Shown piece after piece: positions 1-8,158 of a DNA stretch of 64,000 nucleotides. Below the pieces are notes generated by a model that did no database searches, had not been told where the DNA came from, and saw only the letters and a list, made by a program, of their open reading frames with translations. The position numbers were made by a program, and so were the translations under genes. How positions within the stretch are numbered: the first letter of the stretch is position 1; the number at the start of each line of letters is the position of its first letter. Source of the DNA: Pseudomonas citrullilanati (GTDB lineage: Bacteria > Pseudomonadota > Gammaproteobacteria > Pseudomonadales > Pseudomonadaceae); the NCBI RefSeq assembly GCF_030580855.1, contig NZ_JAUQOP010000027.1:20026-84025 (forward strand), read 5' to 3'.

Positions 1-539
1 GGCTCTGCCGCAATGCCGGGCACGGCACCGAGGACGCCGCCATCCGCGTGCGCGTGCCGGAGCTCGAATACCACTTCAGCGACCGGGTCCAGGGCGAGTT
101 CCGCCAGCACCTGGGCCGCGAGGCGGGTGACTTCGTGATCCGCCGCCGCGACGGGCTCTACGCCTATCAACTGGCCGTGGTGCTGGACGATGCCTGGCAA
201 GGCGTGACCGATATCGTGCGTGGCGCCGACCTGCTGGACTCGACGCCGCGCCAGTTGTACCTGCAAGAACTGCTCGGGCTGCCCCAACCGCGCTACCTGC
301 ACGTGCCGTTGATCACCCAGCCCGACGGGCACAAACTGGGCAAATCCTACCGTTCACCGCCGCTGGCGGCCGACCAGGCCACGCCGCTGCTGTTGCGGGC
401 CCTGCGCGCATTGGGCCAGCAACCGGGGCCCGAACTGGCCGACGCCAGCCCCCGGGAACTGCTGGCCTGGGGCATGCGCCACTGGGAGGCGGGCAGGATC
501 CCGCGCACGCTGAGCCTGCCGGAAGCGCAAATCCGTTGA
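1..539 (+). CDS. gluQ: Glutamyl-Q tRNA(Asp) synthetase, C-terminal part (5' end outside window)
   Basis: The reading frame is open from the left edge (frame beginning at base 3) to the stop at 537-539, so the N-terminus is missing. GluQ attaches glutamate to queuosine in the wobble position of tRNA-Asp; it resembles GluRS without the anticodon-binding domain. Visible family marks are the class I synthetase segment around VVLDDAWQGVTDIVRGADLL and the KMSKS-like loop GHKLGKS. The protein ends soon after the catalytic domain, as expected for GluQ rather than full GluRS. It precedes cbrX/cbrA, the usual Pseudomonas order. The first in-frame GTG at base 48 is internal, not the start. Confidence 0.92.
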   Translation, partial: LCRNAGHGTEDAAIRVRVPELEYHFSDRVQGEFRQHLGREAGDFVIRRRDGLYAYQLAVVLDDAWQGVTDIVRGADLLDSTPRQLYLQELLGLPQPRYLHVPLITQPDGHKLGKSYRSPPLAADQATPLLLRALRALGQQPGPELADASPRELLAWGMRHWEAGRIPRTLSLPEAQIR

Positions 540-617
540 CGGCCCTTGCAGCCTGGCGCCCATCCGTTACCATCGCCGCACGTTTTCGGGCACGTGCACC
601 CATATAGAGAGGCCGGG

Positions 618-794
618 ATGTACATCTATCGCTTGGTCCTGCTGCTGGTAGTGGGGATTTACCTGTTTTCCCCGGCCATCATGGATTGGTGGATCGATGC
701 CACGGGTGCCTGGTATCGACCGTATCTGCTATGGCTGATCCTGATTGTCGTGACCTTCATCCTGCAGAGCCAAAAAGATGCCGATGAGCTTTAG
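618..794 (+). CDS. cbrX: Small two-helix membrane protein upstream of cbrA (CbrX-like)
   Basis: A 58-residue protein starting MYIYRLVLLL with two predicted membrane helices, about residues 4-22 and 36-52, a short WWIDATGAWYRPY linker and a charged tail QSQKDADEL. I chose ATG 618 because the upstream in-frame ATG (546) would add unrelated, non-hydrophobic residues. The last 17 bases overlap the cbrA start, suggesting translational coupling. A small gene in this position is known as cbrX in Pseudomonas; its function is not established as far as I know. The symbol rests on position and overlap. Confidence 0.82.
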   Translation: MYIYRLVLLLVVGIYLFSPAIMDWWIDATGAWYRPYLLWLILIVVTFILQSQKDADEL

Positions 795-3732
795 CCTGAC
801 CCAGATGATCCTGATCAGCGCCGCCTACCTGGCCGTGCTGTTCAGCGTGGCCTGGGTCAGCGAACGGGGCATGATCCCCCGGGCGATCATCCGCCACCCG
901 CTGACCTATACCTTGTCGCTGGGCGTCTACGCCAGCGCCTGGGCGTTCTACGGCACGGTCGGCCTGGCCTACCAGTACGGCTATGGCTTCCTGTCCAGTT
1001 ACCTTGGCGTATCCGGAGCGTTCCTGCTGGCGCCGGTGCTGCTCTACCCGATCCTGAAAATCACCCGCACCTACCAACTGTCATCGCTGGCCGACCTGTT
1101 CGCCTTTCGTTTTCGCAGCACCTGGGCCGGCGCGCTGACCACGATCTTCATGCTGGTCGGGGTATTGCCGTTGCTGGCCCTGCAAATCCAGGCCGTCGCC
1201 GACTCCATCAGCATCCTGACCGGCGAACCGGTGCAGCACCGCGTGGCGCTGAGCTTTTGCGGCCTGATCATCCTGTTCACGATTTTCTTCGGCTCCCGGC
1301 ACATCGCCACCCGTGAAAAGCACGAAGGCCTGGTGTTCGCGATCGCCTTCGAATCGGTGATCAAGCTGATCGCCATCGGCGGCGTCGGCCTCTATGCGCT
1401 GTACGGTGTATTCGATGGCCCGCAGCAACTGGAAGTCTGGTTGCTGCAGAACCAGACCGCCCTCGCCGCCCTGCACACCCCGCTGCAGGAAGGCCCATGG
1501 CGCACGCTGCTGCTGGTGTTCTTCGCGTCGGCGATCGTCATGCCGCACATGTACCACATGACCTTTACCGAAAACCTCAATCCGCGCTCGCTGGTCAGCG
1601 CGAGCTGGGGCCTGCCGCTGTTCCTGCTGCTGATGAGCCTGGCGGTGCCGCTAATCCTGTGGGCCGGGTTGAAACTGGGGGCCAGCACCAACCCCGAGTA
1701 CTTCACCCTGGGCATCGGCCTGGCGGCCAACAGCAAGGCCCTCGCCCTGCTGGCCTACGTCGGCGGCCTGTCGGCGGCGAGCGGCCTGATCATCGTCACC
1801 ACGCTGGCGCTGTCCGGGATGGCCCTCAACCACCTGGTGCTGCCGCTCTACCAGCCACCGGCCGAAGGCAACATCTACCGCTGGCTGAAGTGGACGCGCC
1901 GGGCGTTGATCGTGGCGATCATCATGGCCGGCTACGGCTTCTACCTGATACTGGGCGACGGCCAGGACCTGGCGAACCTGGGCATCGTCGCCTTCGTGGC
2001 CACCTTGCAATTTTTGCCCGGCGTGCTGTCGGTGCTGTACTGGCCGACCGCCAATCGCCGCGGTTTCATCGCCGGCCTGCTGGCGGGCATCCTGGTGTGG
2101 CTGGTGGCGATGCTGTTGCCGCTGATGGGCAACCTGCAGGGGTTCTACATCCCGCTGTTGAACATGATCTACGTGCTCGACGACACCAGCTGGCACATGG
2201 CAGCCATCGCCTCCCTGGCGGCGAACGTTCTGATGTTCACGCTGATCTCGCTGTTCACCAACGCCAGTAGCGAAGAAGCCAGCGCCGCCGAAGCCTGCGC
2301 GGTGGACAACGTCCGCCGCCCGCAGCGGCGCGAACTGCACGCCGCCTCGCCCCAGGAGTTCGCCACGCAACTGGCCAAGCCCCTCGGCGCCAAGGCCGCA
2401 CAGAAGGAAGTCGAGCAGGCCTTGCGCGACCTGTACCTGCCCTTTGACGAACGTCGCCCGTATGCCTTGCGGCGCCTGCGCGACCGGATCGAAGCCAACC
2501 TGTCCGGCCTGATGGGCCCCAGCGTGGCCCAGGACATGGTCGAGACGTTCCTGCCCTACAAGGCCGGCGGCGAAAACTATGTGACCGAGGACATCCACTT
2601 CATCGAAAGCCGCCTCGAAGACTATCACTCGCGCCTCACCGGCCTGGCCGCCGAACTGGACGCCCTGCGCCGCTACCACCGCCAGACCCTGCAGGAATTG
2701 CCGATGGGCGTGTGCTCCCTGGCCAAGGACCAGGAGATCCTGATGTGGAACAAGGCCATGGAAGAACTGACCGGGATCGCCGCCCAACGCGTGGTCGGTT
2801 CCCGCCTGAGTACCCTGGGCGAACCCTGGAAAGGCCTGCTGCAAGGCTTCATCGACCTGCCAGACGAACACTTGCACAAGCAGCACCTGGCCCTCGACGG
2901 ACAGACCCGTTGGCTGAACCTGCACAAGGCGGCGATCGACGAGCCGCTGGCGCCCGGCAACAGCGGCCTGGTGCTGCTGGTGGAAGACCTGACCGAAACG
3001 CAGATGCTCGAAGACAAGCTGGTTCACTCCGAACGCCTGGCCAGCATCGGCCGGCTGGCCGCCGGGGTAGCCCACGAGATCGGCAACCCGATCACCGGCA
3101 TCGCTTGCCTGGCGCAGAACCTGCGTGAAGAGCGCGAGGACGACAGCGAACTGACGGAGATCAGCGGCCAGATCCTCGAACAGACCAAGCGGGTGTCGCG
3201 CATCGTCCAGTCGCTGATGAGCTTTGCCCATGCCGGCGGCCACCAGCACAACGACGAGGCCGTCTGTCTGGCCGAAGTGGCCCAGGATGCCATTGGTCTG
3301 CTGGCCCTTAACCGACGCAATTTCGAAGTGCAATTCTTCAACCTGTGCGATCCGGATCACTGGGTCGACGGCGATCCCCAGCGGCTTGCCCAGGTGCTGA
3401 TCAACTTGCTGTCCAACGCCCGTGACGCCACGCCGGCCGGCAGTGCGGTACGGGTCAAGAGCGAAGCCAGCGAACACACGATCGACCTGATCGTCGAAGA
3501 CGAAGGCAGCGGCATCCCACAGAACATCATGGACCGATTGTTCGAACCTTTCTTCACCACCAAGGATCCTGGCGAAGGCACCGGTCTGGGCCTCGCACTG
3601 GTCTATTCCATCGTTGAAGAGCATTATGGACAAATCACCATCGACAGCCCGGCCGATGTACAGAGCCAACGCGGCACCCGTATCCGGGTGACCTTGCCGC
3701 GTCATGTCGAAGCGACGTCCGCTGTGAACTGA
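778..3732 (+). CDS. cbrA: Sensor histidine kinase CbrA with SLC5-type transporter domain
   Basis: CbrA is the membrane sensor of CbrA/CbrB, which controls carbon/nitrogen balance and use of amino acids in Pseudomonas. The 984-residue protein has about 13 membrane helices over roughly residues 5-490 that resemble sodium/solute symporters (SLC5), then a linker/STAC-like part, a PAS-like region (about 635-755), a HisKA domain with the phospho-acceptor His at about 766 in AHEIGNPITG, and an HATPase domain with N box NLLSNARDA, DEGSGIP and GEGTGLGLAL. Start: ATG 778 or ATG 784 (MSFSLTQ); neither has a strong Shine-Dalgarno sequence, which fits coupling to cbrX. cbrB follows after 22 bases. Confidence 0.96.
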   Translation: MPMSFSLTQMILISAAYLAVLFSVAWVSERGMIPRAIIRHPLTYTLSLGVYASAWAFYGTVGLAYQYGYGFLSSYLGVSGAFLLAPVLLYPILKITRTYQLSSLADLFAFRFRSTWAGALTTIFMLVGVLPLLALQIQAVADSISILTGEPVQHRVALSFCGLIILFTIFFGSRHIATREKHEGLVFAIAFESVIKLIAIGGVGLYALYGVFDGPQQLEVWLLQNQTALAALHTPLQEGPWRTLLLVFFASAIVMPHMYHMTFTENLNPRSLVSASWGLPLFLLLMSLAVPLILWAGLKLGASTNPEYFTLGIGLAANSKALALLAYVGGLSAASGLIIVTTLALSGMALNHLVLPLYQPPAEGNIYRWLKWTRRALIVAIIMAGYGFYLILGDGQDLANLGIVAFVATLQFLPGVLSVLYWPTANRRGFIAGLLAGILVWLVAMLLPLMGNLQGFYIPLLNMIYVLDDTSWHMAAIASLAANVLMFTLISLFTNASSEEASAAEACAVDNVRRPQRRELHAASPQEFATQLAKPLGAKAAQKEVEQALRDLYLPFDERRPYALRRLRDRIEANLSGLMGPSVAQDMVETFLPYKAGGENYVTEDIHFIESRLEDYHSRLTGLAAELDALRRYHRQTLQELPMGVCSLAKDQEILMWNKAMEELTGIAAQRVVGSRLSTLGEPWKGLLQGFIDLPDEHLHKQHLALDGQTRWLNLHKAAIDEPLAPGNSGLVLLVEDLTETQMLEDKLVHSERLASIGRLAAGVAHEIGNPITGIACLAQNLREEREDDSELTEISGQILEQTKRVSRIVQSLMSFAHAGGHQHNDEAVCLAEVAQDAIGLLALNRRNFEVQFFNLCDPDHWVDGDPQRLAQVLINLLSNARDATPAGSAVRVKSEASEHTIDLIVEDEGSGIPQNIMDRLFEPFFTTKDPGEGTGLGLALVYSIVEEHYGQITIDSPADVQSQRGTRIRVTLPRHVEATSAVN

Positions 3733-3754
3733 GACCGTCGAGAGAATCGAATCA

Positions 3755-5191
3755 ATGCCGCACATTTTGATCGTCGAAGACGAAACAATTATCCGCTCCG
3801 CCTTGCGCCGCCTGCTGGAACGCAACCAGTACCAGGTCAGCGAAGCCGGTTCCGTGCAGGAAGCACAAGAGCGTTTCAGCATTCCCACGTTTGACCTGAT
3901 CGTCAGCGACCTGCGCCTGCCTGGCGCCCCCGGCACCGAGCTGATCAAGCTCGGCCAGGGCACGCCGGTCCTGATCATGACCAGCTACGCCAGCCTGCGC
4001 TCGGCGGTGGACTCCATGAAGATGGGCGCGGTGGACTACATCGCCAAACCGTTCGACCACGACGAGATGCTCCAGGCCGTGGCTCGCATCCTGCGCGATC
4101 GGCAAGCGGCGAGCAGCCATTCGTCGGAACCTGCCGGCAAGGCCAGCGCCCCCGTCAAAGGTGGCGCCAGCAACAGCAATGGCGAAATCGGCATCATCGG
4201 TTCCTGCCCACCGATGCAGGACCTGTATGGCAAGATCCGCAAGGTCGCGCCGACCGACTCCAACGTCCTGATCCAGGGCGAATCCGGCACCGGCAAGGAA
4301 CTGGTCGCCCGCGCCCTGCACAACCTCTCGCGCCGGGCCAAGGCGCCGATGATTTCGGTGAACTGCGCGGCTATTCCGGAAAGCCTGATCGAGTCCGAAC
4401 TGTTCGGCCACGAGAAAGGCGCGTTCACCGGCGCCAGCGCCGGACGCGCCGGGCTGGTGGAGGCGGCGGATGGCGGCACGCTGTTCCTCGATGAAATCGG
4501 CGAACTGCCCCTGGAGGCCCAGGCCCGCCTGTTGCGGGTGCTCCAGGAGGGCGAGATCCGCCGGGTGGGCTCGGTGCAATCGCAGAAAGTCGACGTACGG
4601 TTGATCGCGGCGACCCACCGTGACCTCAAGAGCCTGGCGAAGATCGGCCAGTTCCGAGAAGACCTGTATTACCGCCTGCACGTAATCGCCTTGAAGCTGC
4701 CGGCCCTGCGCGAGCGTGGCGCGGACGTCAATGAAATCGCCCAGGCCTTCCTCGCCCGCCAGAGTGCGCGAGTCAACCGCACCGACCTCAAGTTCGCCCC
4801 GGATGCCGAACAGGTCATTCGTCACTACAGCTGGCCGGGTAACGTCCGGGAGCTGGAAAACGCCGTCGAACGCGCGGTGATCCTGTGCGAGAGCCCGGAA
4901 ATTTCCGCCGACCTGCTGGGCATCGACATCGAGCTGGGGGACCTGGACGACGAAGAGTTCATCGGCCTGGCACCGCAGCACGGCGGTAACGGCGCCAACA
5001 ACACCAGCCACGAGCCCACCGAGGACCTGTCCCTGGAGGACTACTTCCAGCATTTCGTCCTGGAGCACCAGGACCACATGACCGAGACCGAACTGGCCCG
5101 CAAGCTGGGCGTCAGCCGCAAGTGCCTGTGGGAACGCCGCCAACGCCTGGGCATCCCACGGCGCAAGACCGGGGTGGCCAGCGAAAGCTGA
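3755..5191 (+). CDS. cbrB: NtrC-family sigma54 response regulator CbrB
   Basis: CbrB is the response regulator partner of CbrA and activates sigma54 promoters, above all crcZ just downstream. Domains in order: receiver (about 1-120) with acidic pair near E8-D9, phospho-acceptor Asp52 in LIVSDLRLPG and conserved Lys in IAKPFD; AAA+ domain (about 145-385) with Walker A GESGTGKE and an intact GAFTGA loop; C-terminal Fis-type helix-turn-helix ending LGVSRKCLWERRQRLGIPRR. At 478 residues it has normal length. It is very likely cotranscribed with cbrA. An intrinsic terminator follows at 5262-5299. Confidence 0.97.
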   Translation: MPHILIVEDETIIRSALRRLLERNQYQVSEAGSVQEAQERFSIPTFDLIVSDLRLPGAPGTELIKLGQGTPVLIMTSYASLRSAVDSMKMGAVDYIAKPFDHDEMLQAVARILRDRQAASSHSSEPAGKASAPVKGGASNSNGEIGIIGSCPPMQDLYGKIRKVAPTDSNVLIQGESGTGKELVARALHNLSRRAKAPMISVNCAAIPESLIESELFGHEKGAFTGASAGRAGLVEAADGGTLFLDEIGELPLEAQARLLRVLQEGEIRRVGSVQSQKVDVRLIAATHRDLKSLAKIGQFREDLYYRLHVIALKLPALRERGADVNEIAQAFLARQSARVNRTDLKFAPDAEQVIRHYSWPGNVRELENAVERAVILCESPEISADLLGIDIELGDLDDEEFIGLAPQHGGNGANNTSHEPTEDLSLEDYFQHFVLEHQDHMTETELARKLGVSRKCLWERRQRLGIPRRKTGVASES

Positions 5192-5234
5192 CGGGGGAAG
5201 GCACGGCTCGCTGAGCCATTGAATGTGAAAAAAC

Positions 5235-5260
5235 TGTTACCTCAGCTTTTTCACGTAACA
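5235..5260 (+). promoter_or_regulatory. Putative CbrB binding palindrome upstream of crcZ
   Basis: TGTTAC-N14-GTAACA forms a near-perfect inverted repeat about 125-150 bases upstream of the predicted crcZ start, the right distance for an enhancer of a sigma54 promoter. A third half-site (GGTAAC) lies at 5276-5281 in the loop of the cbrB terminator. CbrB sites of the TGTTAC/GTAACA type upstream of crcZ are described for Pseudomonas; assignment here is by motif and position. Confidence 0.75.
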
Positions 5261-5261
5261 G

Positions 5262-5299
5262 AAGCCGGGGTTTACGGTAACGAAACCCCGGCTTTTTTT
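5262..5299 (+). terminator. Intrinsic terminator after cbrB
   Basis: AGCCGGGGTTT pairs with AAACCCCGGCT around a nine-base loop and is followed by a run of T (5292-5299). It closes the cbrA-cbrB operon. The loop contains the possible third CbrB half-site. Confidence 0.9.
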
Positions 5300-5357
5300 C
5301 GCCCCGCAAAAATGGCTATAACCATAGAACCCCCGGTTTCGCTGGGCTTTGCAAAAG

Positions 5358-5375
5358 TTGGCACGCACCCTGCTA
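5358..5375 (+). promoter_or_regulatory. Sigma54 promoter of crcZ
   Basis: TTGGCAC-N5-CTGCTA has GG at 5360-5361 and GC at 5372-5373, separated by exactly ten bases, which is the -24/-12 pattern. It predicts a transcription start near 5385. CbrB, encoded next door, is a sigma54 activator. Confidence 0.88.
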
Positions 5376-5384
5376 TAGCTTTGG

Positions 5385-5760
5385 TACAAGAACAATAACA
5401 AGCAATGCACAAGACAATAAAAATAAGACGAATCGACTCACGCACAATAAAAACAAGACGGCGAGAGGCGCAGCTAACTGATTCTTTTGGAGAGGCGTTG
5501 TATTTGGGGCTTGCCCCACAACCAGGCCGAGAACAATAAAAACTGTCTCAAGACAGGTGCCTGAACTGGTTGGATCGATCGATCACTGCAACACAGCGAC
5601 CAAAGCAATCCGTTTGCTCTTGACTCCCGATTGGGAGGGTCACGAAGGGAAACCTCGTGGCGCGGGGCACTCAACAAAAACAAGAAGCCCGAAATCAATA
5701 ATAAAAATAGAGCACGAAACTCATTCTGGGGGAGCTTAGGCTCCCCTTGTGGTTTCTGTC
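5385..5760 (+). ncRNA. crcZ: CrcZ small RNA, Hfq/Crc decoy
   Basis: CrcZ sequesters the Hfq/Crc translational repressor and so relieves catabolite repression. Six A-rich CA-type motifs can be read: about 5388-5401, 5411-5427, 5444-5457, 5532-5543, 5673-5684 and 5694-5710. Between them lie short hairpins: GGGGC/GCCCC near 5507, CTGTCT/AGACAG at 5543-5556, CTCCC/GGGAG at 5624-5637 and CACGA/TCGTG at 5641-5659. A terminal hairpin GGGGAGC-TTAG-GCTCCCC sits at 5729-5746. About 370 nt agrees with known CrcZ lengths. It fills the cbrB-pcnB gap as in other pseudomonads. The 3' end is approximate because the T-tract is weak. Confidence 0.93.
5728..5760 (+). terminator. Terminal hairpin of crcZ
   Basis: A seven-base-pair GC-rich stem with a TTAG loop, followed by TTGTGGTTTCTGT, a poor U-tract. 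Termination may be incomplete, which would allow read-through into pcnB 155 bases downstream. Confidence 0.65.
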
Positions 5761-5915
5761 GTTCCGCCTATCCCGCAGCCTACAAGCCTGGCGCTTGGAG
5801 CTTGCAGCTCAAAACTCCAGTGTCCTACACCATCCCTCCACTAAATGCTAGAATCCCCGCCCATCATGCGGTCATTCTTCGTTTTGGCCGAACATTCCTT
5901 CAAACAGTGCATCCC

Positions 5916-7316
5916 ATGCTGAAGAAGCTGTTCCAGTCATTCCGTTCTCCCTTGCGTCGTACGCAACACATTCGCAGCACGCCTGAAGTGCTCAATATCG
6001 GCCAGCATTCCTTGCAGAAGGCCCAGTTCAGCCGTTATGCGGTGAACATCGTCGAACGCTTGCAGAACGCCGGTTACCAGGCGTACCTGGTCGGCGGCTG
6101 CGTGCGCGACATGCTGCTCAACATCACGCCCAAGGACTTCGACGTCGCCACCAGCGCCACGCCGGAACAGGTCCGGGCCGAATTTCGCAACGCACGGATC
6201 ATTGGCCGGCGCTTCAAGCTGGTCCATATCCATTTCGGCCGCGAAATCATCGAGGTGGCGACGTTCCGCGCCAATCACCCGCAAAACGATGAGGAAGAAG
6301 ACAGCAACCAGTCTTCGCGCAACGAGAGCGGGCGCATCCTGCGCGATAACGTCTACGGCACGCTGGAAGAAGACGCGCAGCGCCGCGACTTCACCATCAA
6401 CGCCCTTTACTACGACCCGGTCAGCGAGCGCATCCTCGATTACGCCAATGGCGTACATGACATCCGCAATCACCTGATTCGCTTGATCGGCGATCCGAAG
6501 CAGCGCTACCAGGAAGACCCGGTCCGCATGCTGCGGGCCGTGCGTTTCGCCGCCAAGTTGAATTTCGGCATCGAGAAACACAGCGCCGCGCCGATTCGCG
6601 ACCTGGCGCCGATGCTGCGGGAGATTCCTTCGGCACGGCTGTTCGAGGAAGTGCTCAAATTGTTCCTGTCGGGCAACGCCGCGGACACCTTCGAAATGCT
6701 GGTGGACCTGCAACTGTTCGACCCGCTGTTCCCGGCCAGTGCCGAGGCGCTGGAGCACAACCCGACCTACACGCACACCCTGATCAGCGAAGCCCTGATC
6801 AACACCGACCTGCGCATCAAGCAGAACAAGCCGGTGACCCCGGCGTTCCTGTTCGCCGCCCTGCTCTGGCCGGCGCTGCCGGCACGGGTGCTGCGCCTGC
6901 AAGACCGCGGCATGCCGCCGATCCCGGCCATGCAGGAGGCGGCCCACGAGCTGATTGCCGAACAGTGCCAGCGCATCGCGATTCCAAAACGCTTCACGAT
7001 GCCGATCCGCGAGATCTGGGACATGCAGGAGCGCCTGCCACGGCGCAGCGGCAAACGCGCCGACCTGCTGCTGGACAACCCACGCTTCCGGGCGGGCTAC
7101 GACTTCCTGTTGCTGCGCGAAAGCGCCGGTGAGCAGACCGATGGCCTGGGCGATTGGTGGACCGATTACCAGGACGCCAACGACAGCGAACGCCGCGAAA
7201 TGATTCGCGAGCTCAGCGGCAAGGATGACGGCGCCAGCGGCCCGCGCAAGCGTCGTCGTACCGGCGGCGGTGCCAAGCGCAAGCGCGCCGGCGCTTCGAG
7301 CGAGTCAGGCGAGTAA
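5916..7316 (+). CDS. pcnB: Poly(A) polymerase I
   Basis: PcnB adds 3' poly(A) tails that mark RNAs for decay. The 466-residue protein begins MLKKLFQSFRSPLRR. The nucleotidyltransferase head (about 35-190) has the signature LVGGCVRDMLL and the metal-binding DFD in KDFDVATSAT. An RNA-binding module follows, and the tail is basic (KRRRTGGGAKRKR). I chose ATG 5916 because the longer frame to 5631 reads through the crcZ region. The product is class II tRNA-nucleotidyltransferase-like, but the basic tail and neighbours fit PcnB. folK starts three bases after the stop. Confidence 0.95.
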   Translation: MLKKLFQSFRSPLRRTQHIRSTPEVLNIGQHSLQKAQFSRYAVNIVERLQNAGYQAYLVGGCVRDMLLNITPKDFDVATSATPEQVRAEFRNARIIGRRFKLVHIHFGREIIEVATFRANHPQNDEEEDSNQSSRNESGRILRDNVYGTLEEDAQRRDFTINALYYDPVSERILDYANGVHDIRNHLIRLIGDPKQRYQEDPVRMLRAVRFAAKLNFGIEKHSAAPIRDLAPMLREIPSARLFEEVLKLFLSGNAADTFEMLVDLQLFDPLFPASAEALEHNPTYTHTLISEALINTDLRIKQNKPVTPAFLFAALLWPALPARVLRLQDRGMPPIPAMQEAAHELIAEQCQRIAIPKRFTMPIREIWDMQERLPRRSGKRADLLLDNPRFRAGYDFLLLRESAGEQTDGLGDWWTDYQDANDSERREMIRELSGKDDGASGPRKRRRTGGGAKRKRAGASSESGE

Positions 7317-7319
7317 TCG

Positions 7320-7805
7320 ATGGAGCGCATCTACGTCGGCCTGGGCAGCAACCTGGCCCAACCCGCCGAGCAATTGCGCAGTGCCCTCCAGGCGCTGGCG
7401 CAATTGCCAGGCACACAACTGGCGGGAGTCTCGGCGTTTTATCAAAGCGACTCGCTGCTGCCTGGCCAGCCGCGCTACACCAATGCGGTGGCGGCGCTGG
7501 ACAGTCGCCTGGCCCCGCTGGACCTGCTCGATGCCTTGCAAGCCATCGAAACCGGCCAAGGCCGCGAGCGCCTGGAACGCTGGGGCCCGCGTACCCTGGA
7601 CCTGGATATCCTGCTGTTCGGTGACCGCCTGATCGACGAGCCTCGCCTCAAGGTCCCGCACTACCACATGCACGCCCGGGCGTTCGTCCTGTACCCGCTG
7701 GCGGAACTGGCACCCGCCGAGCTGCGCCTGGCCGATGGGCGCCTGCTCCGGGACCTGCTCGCCGCCTGCCCGTTCGCCGGCCTCGAACGCCTGCCCACTT
7801 TCTGA
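7320..7805 (+). CDS. folK: 2-amino-4-hydroxy-6-hydroxymethyldihydropteridine diphosphokinase
   Basis: FolK transfers pyrophosphate from ATP to the pterin precursor of folate. The 161-residue protein has the family start YVGLGSNLAQP and the signature RWGPRTLDLDILLFGD (about residues 89-104) holding the metal-binding Asp residues. It follows pcnB by three bases and is probably cotranscribed. A REP pair separates it from panB. Confidence 0.96.
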   Translation: MERIYVGLGSNLAQPAEQLRSALQALAQLPGTQLAGVSAFYQSDSLLPGQPRYTNAVAALDSRLAPLDLLDALQAIETGQGRERLERWGPRTLDLDILLFGDRLIDEPRLKVPHYHMHARAFVLYPLAELAPAELRLADGRLLRDLLAACPFAGLERLPTF

Positions 7806-7818
7806 CGAAGACCCTCCC

Positions 7819-7912
7819 TTGTGGGAGCGAGCCTGCTCGCGATAGCGGCGGGCCAGTCGATATAAATGTTGACTGATAAACCGCTATCGCCAGCAGGCTC
7901 GCTCCCACAAGG
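7819..7912 (+). repeat. REPIN: two inverted GTGGGAGC-type REPs
   Basis: GTGGGAGCGAGCCTGCTCGC followed by ATAGCGG is mirrored by CCGCTAT and GGCTCGCTCCCAC with about 35 bases between. Each half can form a hairpin. It lies between folK and panB; the rest of this 353-base gap (7913-8158) holds the panB leader and no supported gene. Confidence 0.85.
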
Positions 7913-8158
7913 TTCAGTGCCAGGCAACTTCCGATTTGGCTGAAACGCATCAGTAACCCCGGTAACACCCGGCGGTAACACATCCAATTGACTTCCCGGG
8001 TGCTCCTCACGACTATAGGCGTCCCATAGCCGCCAACGCGGCGTTTAAGGGCGCAATCCAGGCCTTACAAGCACCACGCATAGAAGGTGCGCCTGTATAA
8101 ATGACGAATCATGCGCGTTACTCGCAGTAGTTCACGAGCGCCTGAAGAGGACTTTTTC

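Noticed and set aside
3732..3755. Promoter between cbrA and cbrB
   Set aside because: Only 22 bases; no convincing -35/-10 or -24/-12 elements.
1651..3978. 775-codon antisense frame to cbrA
   Set aside because: A shadow of GC-rich coding: the product is rich in Gln, His, Arg and Ala without a family, and lies entirely over well-supported cbrA/cbrB codons.
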